A DNA stretch of 64,000 bases. Origin: Streptomyces griseocarneus (GTDB taxonomy: Bacteria > Actinomycetota > Actinomycetes > Streptomycetales > Streptomycetaceae). This document shows positions 7,102 to 15,330 of this stretch, piece by piece. Position 1 is the stretch's first letter; every line of letters starts with the position of its first letter. The notes under the pieces were generated by a model. It was not told the origin of the DNA. It worked only from the letters and a program-made list of their open reading frames with translations, and did no database searches. Both the position numbers and the translations under genes were made by a program. The stretch is taken from NCBI RefSeq assembly GCF_014655595.1, contig NZ_BNBL01000004.1, forward strand, positions 186,001 to 250,000, in the 5' to 3' direction.

Positions 7102-8802
7102 GTGACCGCCGCACTCACCACCGCCCAGTTGACCGAGAAGCACCTCCCGACCCTCGACCAGGCGCTGGACGTCATCCGCACGCGCGCGTACTGGTCCCCG
7201 TTCCCCGAGCACCCCAAGGCCTACGGCCCCGAGGGCGCGCCCGGGAGCCTGGACGCCGCCGCGGGCCAGGCCGCCTTCGACGCCCTGCGCGGCAAGCGCT
7301 TCGAGCTGGACCAGCCGGGCACGGACGGCTGGACGGCCACGGAGTTCTCGCCCTTCGGCCTGGAGCTGGGCGTGGAGTATCCGCACGCCGACATCGATGT
7401 CCTGCTGCCGGCCCTGCGCGCGGCCATGCCCGCGTGGCGGGACGCCGGCCCGCGGGTACGGGCGGCGGTCTGTCTGGAGATCCTCGCGCGGATCAACGCC
7501 CGCACCCACGAGTTCGCGCACGCGGTCATGCACACCAGCGGCCAGGCGTTCATGATGGCCTTCCAGGCCGGCGGCCCGCACGCCCAGGACCGCGCCCTGG
7601 AGGCCGTCGCCTACGCCTACGACGCCCAGACCGCCGCTCCCGCGTCCGCCCAGTGGGTCAAGCCGCAGGGCAAGCGCGATCCCCTCGAGCTGAACAAGCA
7701 GTTCACGGCCGTCCCCCGGGGCATCTCGCTGGTCATCGGCTGCAACACCTTCCCCACCTGGAACGGCTTCCCCGGACTGTTCGCCTCCCTGGCGACCGGC
7801 AACGCCGTGCTGGTCAAGCCGCACCCGCGCGCGGTGCTGCCGCTCGCGCTGACCGTGCGCATCGCACGCGAGGTGCTGCGCGAGGCCGGGTTCTCCCCCG
7901 ACCTGGTGGCGCTGGCCGCCGAGCGGGACGGCGAGGGCATCGCCAAGACCCTGGCCCTGCGCCCGGAGATCCGCATCATCGACTACACGGGCTCCACCGC
8001 CTTCGGCGACTGGCTGGAGGAGAACGCCCGCCAGGCCCAGGTCTTCACGGAGAAGGCCGGGGTCAACACCGTGGTCATCGACTCCACCGACGACTACAAG
8101 GGCATGCTCTCCAACCTCGCCTTCTCCCTGTCGCTCTACAGCGGCCAGATGTGCACCACCCCGCAGAACCTCCTCATCCCGCGCGAGGGCATCGCGACCG
8201 ACGCCGGGCACAAGACCTACGACGAGGTGGTGGCCGACCTGGCGACCGCCGTGGACAAGCTGCTCGGCGACGACGCCCGGGCCAACGCCCTGCTGGGCGC
8301 CATCGTCAACGACGGGGTGAAGTCCCGCCTCGAGGCGGCCGCGCAGCTCGGCGAGGTCGCGCTGGCCTCCCGGTCCGTGGCCAACCCCGACTTCCCCGGC
8401 GCCACGGTCCGTACACCCGTGATCGTCAAGCTGGACGGGGCGAAGCCGGACAGCGAGGCGGTCTACCGCTCGGAGTGCTTCGGCCCGGTGTCGTTCGCGG
8501 TCGCCGTCGACTCGGCGGCGGAGGCCGTGGAGCTGCTGCGCAGCACGGTGCGCGACAAGGGCGCGATGACGGTCGGCGCGTACACCACCTCGGCGGACGT
8601 CGAGCGGCTGGTGGAGGAGGCCTGTCTGGAGGAGTGCGCCCAGCTCTCCCTCAACCTCACCGGCGGCGTGTACGTCAACCAGACGGCCGCCTTCTCCGAC
8701 TTCCACGGCTCCGGCGGCAACCCGGCGGCCAACGCCGCCCTGTGCGACAGCGCGTTCGTCGCGACGCGCTTCAGGACCGTGGAGGTGCGCCGGCCGGCCT
8801 GA
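7102..8802 (+). CDS. paaN: Phenylacetic acid degradation aldehyde dehydrogenase PaaN
   Basis: A 566-residue single-domain aldehyde dehydrogenase of the PaaN group. The catalytic cysteine is C351 in YSGQMCTTPQN and the general-base glutamate is E317 in FTEKAGVNT. Unlike PaaZ it has no fused MaoC hydratase domain, so ring hydrolysis must come from a separate protein. It oxidises the aldehyde formed after opening of the oxepin-CoA ring. Translation starts at GTG 7102 behind GAGGAG. It is divergent from paaH, shares operator site 2, and converges on the TrmH gene with a 5-nt gap. Confidence 0.92.
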   Translation: MTAALTTAQLTEKHLPTLDQALDVIRTRAYWSPFPEHPKAYGPEGAPGSLDAAAGQAAFDALRGKRFELDQPGTDGWTATEFSPFGLELGVEYPHADIDVLLPALRAAMPAWRDAGPRVRAAVCLEILARINARTHEFAHAVMHTSGQAFMMAFQAGGPHAQDRALEAVAYAYDAQTAAPASAQWVKPQGKRDPLELNKQFTAVPRGISLVIGCNTFPTWNGFPGLFASLATGNAVLVKPHPRAVLPLALTVRIAREVLREAGFSPDLVALAAERDGEGIAKTLALRPEIRIIDYTGSTAFGDWLEENARQAQVFTEKAGVNTVVIDSTDDYKGMLSNLAFSLSLYSGQMCTTPQNLLIPREGIATDAGHKTYDEVVADLATAVDKLLGDDARANALLGAIVNDGVKSRLEAAAQLGEVALASRSVANPDFPGATVRTPVIVKLDGAKPDSEAVYRSECFGPVSFAVAVDSAAEAVELLRSTVRDKGAMTVGAYTTSADVERLVEEACLEECAQLSLNLTGGVYVNQTAAFSDFHGSGGNPAANAALCDSAFVATRFRTVEVRRPA

Positions 8803-8807
8803 TCCGG

Positions 8808-9572
8808 TCAGAGCGGTGCCGGGCCGCCCCAGTGGAAGAGCGCCATGGCGACGCTGGTGGCGAGGTTGTAGCTGGAGACCTGGGGCCGCATGGGCAGGGC
8901 GACCAGCCGGGTCGCCCTCTCCCTCAGCTCCGGCGAGATGCCGTGCCGTTCGGAGCCGAAGGCGATCAGCGCGTCGTCAGGGAGGGGGACGGACCGGATG
9001 TCGTCGCCCTCCGGGTCCAGGACGTACAGCGGCCCGGGCGGCAGCTCCTCCAGGGGCAGCCGCTCGACGGCCGTGGCGTAGTGCAGGCCCGCGCCCGACC
9101 GCACGGCGTTGGGGTGCCAGGGGTCGAGGTCGCCGGTGGTGACCACACCCGCGGCCCCGAACCCGGCGGCCAGGCGCACGACCGCACCGACGTTGCCGAG
9201 GTTGCGGGGGTTGTCCAGGACGACGACGGGCGCCTGCCGGGGCAGCCGCGACATGGCGTCGAGGTTGGCCGTGCGGTCCCGGCGGTCGGCCAGGGCGGCC
9301 ACGCCCGTCGGGTGGATCCTGGGCACGAGCTCGCGCAGCGTCCGCGCGGGCACCTCCACCAGGAGCCGGTCGAGGGTGTCCGTCAGGTCGCCGGCGAGAT
9401 CGGCCGCGAGCGCCAGAGCGGCCGCCTTGTCGCTGGTGACGGCCGCCCGCACGGGGGCCCCGAAGCGCAGGGCGTGCTTGAGCGCGTGGAAGCCGTCGAG
9501 CAGCACGGCGTCGGGGGCGGTGGCCGCCCATTGCCGCAGCGCGGCGGCGGCCCTGGCGTCGTCCTCGGTCAT
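8808..9572 (-). CDS. TrmH-family (SPOUT) RNA methyltransferase
   Basis: A 254-residue SpoU-type enzyme that methylates a ribose 2'-hydroxyl in tRNA or rRNA using S-adenosylmethionine. All three SPOUT motifs are visible: NPRNLGNVGAVVRLA in the middle, AFGSERHGIS near residue 210, and SSYNLATSVAMALFHW close to the C-terminus, which form the trefoil knot. The N-terminal part resembles the substrate-binding domain of such enzymes. It is the last gene of a DUF5819-HTTM-TrmH run, 10 nt after the HTTM gene. The target nucleotide cannot be told from the sequence. Confidence 0.88.
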   Translation of the reverse strand: MTEDDARAAAALRQWAATAPDAVLLDGFHALKHALRFGAPVRAAVTSDKAAALALAADLAGDLTDTLDRLLVEVPARTLRELVPRIHPTGVAALADRRDRTANLDAMSRLPRQAPVVVLDNPRNLGNVGAVVRLAAGFGAAGVVTTGDLDPWHPNAVRSGAGLHYATAVERLPLEELPPGPLYVLDPEGDDIRSVPLPDDALIAFGSERHGISPELRERATRLVALPMRPQVSSYNLATSVAMALFHWGGPAPL

Positions 9573-9582
9573 GCGCCTCAGC

Positions 9583-10830
9583 CTACGGGGCGGATTTCTC
9601 CGTCTCCGGCGGCGCCTCCCGGCGGATGCCGGGAACGGCCGCCCGGGATCCGGCGGGGAGCTCCGGCTTCGGCGCGGGCCGGGCCCCGGATACCAGCGTC
9701 CGCAGCACGTCACCCGTCCGCCGCAGGAAGGACGTGGGCAGGAAGACGGCGTCCGCCACGATCATCGCCAGCGAGAAGAACGGCAGCCCGAGCAGCACGG
9801 CGATCCCCACGTGCTCGGCCATCATCACCGCCAGCAGGACGTTCTTGACCCGCCGGTTCAGCAGCGTGAAGGGGAACGCCACCTGCGCGGCCACCGTGCC
9901 GTAGCTCAGCAGCAGCACCACGACCCCGCTGCTCGCGAGCAGGTGGGAGAGCCCCGGCCAGGGCGAGAAGTAGTCGAGGTGCATCGGGTAGTAGAGCGCG
10001 GTGCCGTCCTGCCAGCGCCCGCCCTGCACCTTGTACCAGCCGGCGGTGGCGTAGATCAGGCAGACCTCGGCCATGATCACCAACAGCGCGGCGTTGTGCG
10101 CCAGATGGGCCAGCGTGTCCAGCACGGCCCGGGGCTCACCGGGGGCGTGGCGCCGGACGAACCACCACAGGCCGTGCACCAGCCACAGCCCCCACAGGGC
10201 GGTCGCCCAGCCGATCCCGGGCAGCGGGCCGCGAGCGGTCCACGACAGCCCGGTCCCGCCGAGGACCTGCGCGGCGACGAGCGCGAGACCGCACGCCGCC
10301 CACAACACGACGCCGGGCACGTCCCGGTCCGCACCGCGCTCCGCATCCGCATCGCGTCCGGCGCGGCGCGCGCGCCGGGCATCGAGCGACCAGACCTGGC
10401 CGCAGCGGGTGAACACCGTGTACAGCGCCATCAGATGGATGACGTTGTCACCGCCGTCGCCGATGAAGACGCTGCGGTTCTGCAGCGCCAGCACCCCGAG
10501 CATGTACAACACCGACATGGTGCGCGTGCGCCACCCGAGCATCAGCAGCACGCTGGAGACGATCGCCAGCGCGTAGACCGTCTCGAACCACAGATTCCCC
10601 CGGGACCACATCAGCGGGGTGAAGGCGTGGTTGTCGGCGGTCAGCTGCCGGGCCAGGTCCCAGCTCCAGGGCGCGTCGGGCCCGTAGAGCTCATGGCGGT
10701 TGGGCCACTCGCGCAGCAGGTAGCACAGCCAGGTGAAGGACAGCCCGATGCGGACGACGGCGGTCTGGTACGGGCCCAGGGAGGAGCCGGTGACGCGGGC
10801 GAGCCCGCGCTGGAGGGAGGAGACGCTCAT
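9583..10830 (-). CDS. HTTM-domain integral membrane protein
   Basis: A 415-residue multi-pass membrane protein with about eight hydrophobic segments (for example AIVSSVLLMLGW, ALLVIMAEVCLIYATAGWY, LLASSGVVVLLLSYG). The YATAGWYKVQGGRWQDGTA region and the PMHLDYFS block are typical of HTTM proteins, a family related to the membrane part of vitamin K-dependent gamma-carboxylase. No carboxylase activity has to follow. Its ATG overlaps the stop of the DUF5819 gene by 4 bases, so the two membrane proteins are probably made together and may form a complex. Function is unknown. Confidence 0.85.
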   Translation of the reverse strand: MSVSSLQRGLARVTGSSLGPYQTAVVRIGLSFTWLCYLLREWPNRHELYGPDAPWSWDLARQLTADNHAFTPLMWSRGNLWFETVYALAIVSSVLLMLGWRTRTMSVLYMLGVLALQNRSVFIGDGGDNVIHLMALYTVFTRCGQVWSLDARRARRAGRDADAERGADRDVPGVVLWAACGLALVAAQVLGGTGLSWTARGPLPGIGWATALWGLWLVHGLWWFVRRHAPGEPRAVLDTLAHLAHNAALLVIMAEVCLIYATAGWYKVQGGRWQDGTALYYPMHLDYFSPWPGLSHLLASSGVVVLLLSYGTVAAQVAFPFTLLNRRVKNVLLAVMMAEHVGIAVLLGLPFFSLAMIVADAVFLPTSFLRRTGDVLRTLVSGARPAPKPELPAGSRAAVPGIRREAPPETEKSAP

Positions 10831-11504
10831 CGGTTCTTCGCCTCCCCGAGGTCGGCGGTGGTGACCGGCCACCAGGGCAGCAGCCGCTGGACCGGCTTGG
10901 CGCCGGCCTTCTCATCGCTCCACGGCGGCGGGGCGATGGGCACGGTCACGGACCGCACCTGCACGCGGTCGACCGGCCGGCCGTCCCGCTCGGAGCCCAG
11001 CCGGGAGACGACGAGGCGGCGGATGTACTGCTCGGACAGACGGCCGCGCAGGCCGTTCGGCTGCTCGCCGGCGTCATGGGTGCCGGCGTAGAAGTCCCAG
11101 GCGCGGCGGAGCTCGTTCTGCCGGGTGTGGCTGGGCAGGGGGTTGTGGAGGATGGCGGCGCCGTCCCGGGCGGACAGGTCCGTCCAGCCGGTGACGACCG
11201 GACGGCCGTCCGGACCGCGCAGCTCGGCGCGGGCCTGGACCGCGATGTTCTGCTGCAGCGGGTTGGGGGCGAAGAACTTCCAGTTCTGTTCGAACTCCGG
11301 GAGGACGTAGTCGTCGATCTCCGCCGCGTGCTGCTTGCTGACCGTGTTCGCGGGCGCCACGTGCAGGAACACCATCGTCAGGTGCACCGCCGCGGCCACC
11401 GCCACCAGCGCGGCCCCGGCCGCGACGACGACGCGTGAGGGCAGGGACAGCCCCTCGAGTCCGGCGTCGCCGCCGGGCCGCTCGTGTCCGTCGTCCGTCT
11501 CCAT
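10827..11504 (-). CDS. DUF5819-family membrane-anchored protein
   Basis: A 225-residue protein with one N-terminal membrane segment ([20 protein letters not shown], residues 25-44) and an extracytoplasmic domain containing [18 protein letters not shown], the hallmark block of DUF5819. The start at 11504 is the first ATG outside the paaA promoter region. It is the first gene of the operon with the HTTM protein; these two families are commonly paired in actinomycetes. Nothing in the sequence gives an enzymatic function. Confidence 0.82.
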   Translation of the reverse strand: METDDGHERPGGDAGLEGLSLPSRVVVAAGAALVAVAAAVHLTMVFLHVAPANTVSKQHAAEIDDYVLPEFEQNWKFFAPNPLQQNIAVQARAELRGPDGRPVVTGWTDLSARDGAAILHNPLPSHTRQNELRRAWDFYAGTHDAGEQPNGLRGRLSEQYIRRLVVSRLGSERDGRPVDRVQVRSVTVPIAPPPWSDEKAGAKPVQRLLPWWPVTTADLGEAKNR

Positions 11505-11609
11505 ACCCGCCCCGTTTCCCTGTGCCGCGCCTTGCTGCCATGTGCACGCCGTCTCCGGCGCGCACCCGAACCGTACCGACGACGTCCCACGAGGCACAGC
11601 GCCCCCGGG

Positions 11610-11618
11610 TTATCCACA
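11610..11618 (+). promoter_or_regulatory. DnaA box upstream of paaA
   Basis: TTATCCACA, one mismatch from TTGTCCACA, lies 34 nt upstream of operator site 3. It repeats the DnaA-box plus operator arrangement of the bkdA and paaH/paaN promoters. Confidence 0.45.
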
Positions 11619-11652
11619 GGGTTGACACGGTCCTGGGCTCCCCCCACCATTG

Positions 11653-11670
11653 AACCGAACGATCGGTCGG
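11653..11670 (+). promoter_or_regulatory. TetR-type operator upstream of paaA (site 3)
   Basis: AACCGAACGATCGGTCGG is identical to site 2 and ends 38 nt before the paaA start. It is followed by TAGG, as is site 1. It probably overlaps the paaABCDE promoter and gives repression until phenylacetyl-CoA appears (family knowledge, not shown here). Confidence 0.7.
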
Positions 11671-11708
11671 TAGGGAGATTCGGCAGCACGAGCACGAGGG
11701 GGCACGGC

Positions 11709-12659
11709 ATGACCACGACTGCGCCGGAGGCAGGAGCGCTCGAGGCGGTGTTCGACGCCGCCGTCGCCGCCGACGAGCGCGTCGAGCCACGCGACTGGAT
11801 GCCCGACGCCTACCGCGCCACCCTCGTCCGGCAGATCGCCCAGCACGCCCACTCCGAGATCATCGGCATGCAGCCCGAGGCCAACTGGATCACTCGGGCG
11901 CCCTCGCTGCGGCGCAAGGCGATCCTGATGGCCAAGGTGCAGGACGAGGCGGGCCACGGCCTGTATCTCTACAGCGCCGCCGAGACCCTGGGCACCAGCC
12001 GCGAGGAGCTGCTCGACAAGCTGCACAGCGGCCGCCAGCGCTACTCCTCGATCTTCAACTACCCCACCCTGACCTGGGCGGACGTCGGTGCCATCGGCTG
12101 GCTCGTCGACGGCGCGGCCATCACCAACCAGGTCCCGCTGTGCCGCTGCTCCTACGGGCCCTACGCCCGCGCGATGGTCCGCGTCTGCAAGGAGGAGTCC
12201 TTCCACCAGCGCCAGGGCTACGAACTCCTGCTGGCCCTGAGCCGGGGCACCGAGGCCCAGCACGCCATGGCCCAGGACGCGGTGGACCGCTGGTGGTGGC
12301 CCTCCCTGATGATGTTCGGCCCGCCCGACGACGAGTCCGCGCACTCCGCCCAGTCCATGGCCTGGAAGATCAAGCGTCACTCCAACGACGAGCTGCGCCA
12401 GCGCTTCGTCGACATCTGTGTCCCGCAGGCGGAGTCACTCGGGCTGACCCTCCCCGACGCGGACCTGCGATGGAACGAACAGCGCGGGCACTACGACTTC
12501 GGCCCCATCGACTGGGACGAGTTCCACGAGGTGCTCCGGGGCAACGGCCCCTGCAACGACCAGCGGCTCGCCCAGCGCCGGCGGGCCCATGAGGAAGGCG
12601 CCTGGGTGCGCGAGGCTGCCGCGGCGTACGCGGCCAGGCATGGGGAGGCAAGCGCATGA
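11709..12659 (+). CDS. paaA: Phenylacetyl-CoA epoxidase catalytic subunit PaaA
   Basis: A 316-residue ferritin-like di-iron oxygenase subunit. The second helix-pair ligands are seen as KVQDEAGHG (E-x-x-H) and the fourth-helix set as [10 protein letters not shown]. With PaaC and PaaB it forms the multicomponent enzyme that epoxidises the aromatic ring of phenylacetyl-CoA with O2. It is the first gene of paaABCDE, which is translationally coupled throughout, and sits just downstream of operator site 3. Length and motifs match the family closely. Confidence 0.95.
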   Translation: MTTTAPEAGALEAVFDAAVAADERVEPRDWMPDAYRATLVRQIAQHAHSEIIGMQPEANWITRAPSLRRKAILMAKVQDEAGHGLYLYSAAETLGTSREELLDKLHSGRQRYSSIFNYPTLTWADVGAIGWLVDGAAITNQVPLCRCSYGPYARAMVRVCKEESFHQRQGYELLLALSRGTEAQHAMAQDAVDRWWWPSLMMFGPPDDESAHSAQSMAWKIKRHSNDELRQRFVDICVPQAESLGLTLPDADLRWNEQRGHYDFGPIDWDEFHEVLRGNGPCNDQRLAQRRRAHEEGAWVREAAAAYAARHGEASA

Positions 12660-12943
12660 CCGGCACCGACTGGCCGCTGTGGGAGGTGTTCGTGCGCAGC
12701 AGGCGCGGCCTGTCGCACACCCACGCCGGCAGCCTGCACGCGCCCGACGCGCAGATGGCCCTGCGCAACGCCCGCGACCTGTACACCCGGCGCGGCGAGG
12801 GCGTCTCGATCTGGGTGGTGCCCTCCACCGCCGTCACCGCCTCCTCGCCCGACGAGAAGGACCCCTTCTTCGAGCCCTCCGCCGACAAGCCCTACCGCCA
12901 CCCGACCTTCTACGACATCCCCGAGGGGGTGCAGCACCTGTGA
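12656..12943 (+). CDS. paaB: Phenylacetyl-CoA epoxidase subunit PaaB
   Basis: A 95-residue subunit starting at the ATGA overlap with paaA. The [20 protein letters not shown] opening and the [19 protein letters not shown] block are family signatures. PaaB bridges PaaAC heterodimers in the epoxidase and has no catalytic centre. Its stop overlaps the paaC start by GTGA. Confidence 0.94.
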   Translation: MTGTDWPLWEVFVRSRRGLSHTHAGSLHAPDAQMALRNARDLYTRRGEGVSIWVVPSTAVTASSPDEKDPFFEPSADKPYRHPTFYDIPEGVQHL

Positions 12944-13644
12944 CGGCCGCACTGGCTCTGGGCGACGACGCCCTCGTGCTCTCCCACCGCCTGGGGGAGT
13001 GGGCCGGGCACGCGCCCGTGCTCGAGGAGGAGGTCGCCCTCGCCAACATCGCCCTGGACCTGCTCGGACAGGCCCGCGTGCTGCTCTCGCTCGAGGGCGA
13101 CGAGGACGAACTCGCCTATCTCCGCGAGGAACGCGCCTTCCGCAACGTCCAGCTCGTCGAACAGCCCAACGGCGACTTCGCGCACACCATCGCCCGCCAG
13201 CTCTTCTTCTCCGCCTACCAGGAGCTGCTGTACGGACAGCTGGCGAGCGAGGGCCGGTCGGCCTTCGCCCCGGTCGCGGCGAAGGCGGTCAAGGAGGTCG
13301 CCTACCACCGCGACCACGCGGAGCACTGGACGCTGCGCCTCGGCGACGGAACGCCCGAGAGCCACGAGCGCATGCAGCGCGCCCTGGACACCCTCTGGCG
13401 GTACACGGGCGAGCTCTTCGAGCCGGTGGAAGGCCTGCCCGTCGACTGGACCGCGCTGCGCGACGGCTGGCTGACCACCGTGACCGACGTCCTGGCCCGC
13501 GCCACGCTGACCCTGCCCGCCGGCCCCCAGCTCGGCGCGTGGACGGCCGGCGCCGGCCGGCAGGGCATCCACACCGAACCGTTCGGCAGGATGCTCGCCG
13601 AGATGCAGCACCTGCACCGCAGCCACCCGGGGGCGACATGGTGA
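12940..13644 (+). CDS. paaC: Phenylacetyl-CoA epoxidase structural subunit PaaC
   Basis: A 234-residue ferritin-like subunit that partners with PaaA but is thought not to carry the catalytic iron pair. The segment LGEWAGHAPVLEEEVALANI and the AKAVKEVAYHRDHAEHW helix are typical. The start is GTG 12940, overlapping the paaB stop by 4 bases; the longer upstream reading frame is out of register with family length. Its stop lies 4 nt inside paaD, so all five genes probably form one transcript. Confidence 0.93.
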   Translation: MTAALALGDDALVLSHRLGEWAGHAPVLEEEVALANIALDLLGQARVLLSLEGDEDELAYLREERAFRNVQLVEQPNGDFAHTIARQLFFSAYQELLYGQLASEGRSAFAPVAAKAVKEVAYHRDHAEHWTLRLGDGTPESHERMQRALDTLWRYTGELFEPVEGLPVDWTALRDGWLTTVTDVLARATLTLPAGPQLGAWTAGAGRQGIHTEPFGRMLAEMQHLHRSHPGATW

Positions 13645-14168
13645 CCACGCCCACGCCCATCGGCCCCTCATCCCTCGGCCCCACCCCCCTCGAGGAAGAG
13701 CTCCGCGAGCTGGCCGGAGCCGTCCCCGACCCCGAGCTGCCGGTGCTCACCCTCGCCGAGCTCGGCGTGCTGCGCGGCCTGCACGTCACCGGCCCCGGCC
13801 GGGTGGAGGTGGAGCTCACCCCCACGTACACCGGCTGCCCCGCCATAGAGGCGATGTCGGCGGACATCGAGCACGTGCTGCGCGAGCGGGGGCAGGAGGA
13901 GGTGACCGTCCGCACGGTCCTCTCCCCGGCCTGGTCCACGGACGACATCACCGCCGAAGGACGGCGCAAACTGGCCGAGTTCGGCATAGCCCCGCCCAGG
14001 CCGACGGGCCCGGCGAGCGGCCCGGTGCCGGTCGACCTCACCATCCGGTGCCCGCACTGCGGATCCACCGACACCACACTGCTCAGCCGCTTCTCCTCCA
14101 CCGCCTGCAAGGCCCTGCGCCGCTGCGAGGCATGCCGCGAACCGTTCGACCACTTCAAGGAGTTGTAG
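13638..14168 (+). CDS. paaD: PaaD, Fe-S assembly/maturation protein for the epoxidase
   Basis: A 176-residue protein with an N-terminal MIP18/DUF59 domain (VPDPELPVLTLAELGVLRG and the TYTGCPAIEAMSADIE loop) and a C-terminal zinc-ribbon-like segment with CPHCGS and CEAC pairs. PaaD is thought to help mature the iron-sulfur or di-iron cofactors of the epoxidase system. It overlaps paaC by 7 nt and ends directly against the paaE ATG. Confidence 0.93.
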   Translation: MVTTPTPIGPSSLGPTPLEEELRELAGAVPDPELPVLTLAELGVLRGLHVTGPGRVEVELTPTYTGCPAIEAMSADIEHVLRERGQEEVTVRTVLSPAWSTDDITAEGRRKLAEFGIAPPRPTGPASGPVPVDLTIRCPHCGSTDTTLLSRFSSTACKALRRCEACREPFDHFKEL

Positions 14169-15254
14169 ATGGCAGCGGCCCGCCATGGCGCCTTCCACTC
14201 CCTGCGAGTGGCGGCCGTCGACCCGCTCACCGACGACTCGGTCGCCGTCACCCTCGCCGTGCCCCCCGCGCTGCGCGAGGACTTCCGCCACGCCCCCGGC
14301 CAGCACCTGGCTCTGCGCCGGAGCGTGGACGGCCAGGAGATACGCCGCACGTACTCCATCTGCGGCCAGGCGCCCGGCGCCGACGGACCGCGGACGCTGC
14401 GGGTGGCGGTGCGGCTGGTGGACGGCGGCGTGTTCTCCACCTACGCGCTCAAGGAGCTGGCTCCCGGGGACACGGTCGAGGTGATGGCCCCCGCCGGGCG
14501 GTTCGTGCTCGAGCCACGCCCCGGCCACTTCGCCGCGATCGTCGGCGGCAGCGGCATCACGCCCGTGCTGTCCATCGTCTCCACGCTGCTGGCCCGCGAG
14601 CCCGGGGCCCGGTTCTGCCTGATCCGCAGCGACCGCACGACGGCGTCCACGATGTTCCTGGACGAGGTGGCCGACCTCAAGGACCGCTACCCCGGCCGCC
14701 TCCAGCTCGTCCAGACGCTCTCCCGCGAGGAGCAGCAGGCCGGACCTGCGTCCGGACGGCTCGACGAGGAGCGGCTGACCCGGCTGCTGCCCGCGCTGCT
14801 GCCGGTGGACACCGTCGACGGCTGGTTCCTGTGCGGCCCCCACGGCCTCGTGCTGGGCGCGGAGCAGGCGCTGCGCGCCCTGGGAGTCGCCCGCGAGCGC
14901 ATCCACGAGGAGATCTTCCACGTGGAGGACGCGCCGTCCGGGCCACGGGCCGGGGCGGGTGCGCCGCGCGGTCCGGAGCACAGCGCGGTGACCGCGACGC
15001 TGGACGGGCGCAGCGGAAGCTGGCCGGTGCGGGACGGGGAGTCGCTGCTGGAGACGGTGCTGCGCAACCGCCCCGACGCCCCGTACGCCTGCAAGGGCGG
15101 GGTGTGCGGGACGTGCCGGGCGTATCTGGTGTCGGGCGAGGTGCGGATGGACCGGAACTTCGCGCTGGAGCGGGAGGAGCTGGACGCGGGGTACGTGCTG
15201 GCCTGCCAGTCGCATCCGGCCACGGAGAAGGTGGAGCTGGACTTCGACCGCTGA
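14169..15254 (+). CDS. paaE: Phenylacetyl-CoA epoxidase reductase PaaE
   Basis: A 361-residue reductase that passes electrons from NADPH to the PaaAC di-iron centre. The FAD-binding block is RRTYSICGQAPG, the nucleotide-binding loop is GGSGITPVLS, and a plant-type 2Fe-2S ferredoxin domain fills the last 90 residues, with ligands in CKGGVCGTCRAYL and the final cysteine in VLACQSHP. The order ferredoxin-NADP reductase then ferredoxin is the PaaE layout. It follows paaD with no gap and closes the operon. Confidence 0.94.
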   Translation: MAAARHGAFHSLRVAAVDPLTDDSVAVTLAVPPALREDFRHAPGQHLALRRSVDGQEIRRTYSICGQAPGADGPRTLRVAVRLVDGGVFSTYALKELAPGDTVEVMAPAGRFVLEPRPGHFAAIVGGSGITPVLSIVSTLLAREPGARFCLIRSDRTTASTMFLDEVADLKDRYPGRLQLVQTLSREEQQAGPASGRLDEERLTRLLPALLPVDTVDGWFLCGPHGLVLGAEQALRALGVARERIHEEIFHVEDAPSGPRAGAGAPRGPEHSAVTATLDGRSGSWPVRDGESLLETVLRNRPDAPYACKGGVCGTCRAYLVSGEVRMDRNFALEREELDAGYVLACQSHPATEKVELDFDR

Positions 15255-15284
15255 CGTTCCCAATTCCCTCGCACTGCCCTAACT

Positions 15285-15297
15285 TGACGAACCGTCA
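15285..15297. promoter_or_regulatory. Inverted repeat TGACG-AAC-CGTCA upstream of an acyl-CoA dehydrogenase
   Basis: Perfect 5-bp arms with a 3-nt spacer lie 33 nt before the acyl-CoA dehydrogenase start. This is a different operator type from sites 1-3. It resembles TetR-family operators often found before fatty-acid oxidation genes in actinomycetes, so separate control is likely. Confidence 0.5.
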
Positions 15298-15330
15298 GAT
15301 GCAGTGGGCGTGCGAGCGGAGGGCCGGGCA

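Noticed and set aside
15251-15297. TGACGAACCGTCA considered as a fourth copy of the bkd/paa operator
   Set aside because: Arms are TGACG/CGTCA, not ACCGA/TCGGT, so it is listed as a separate operator type.
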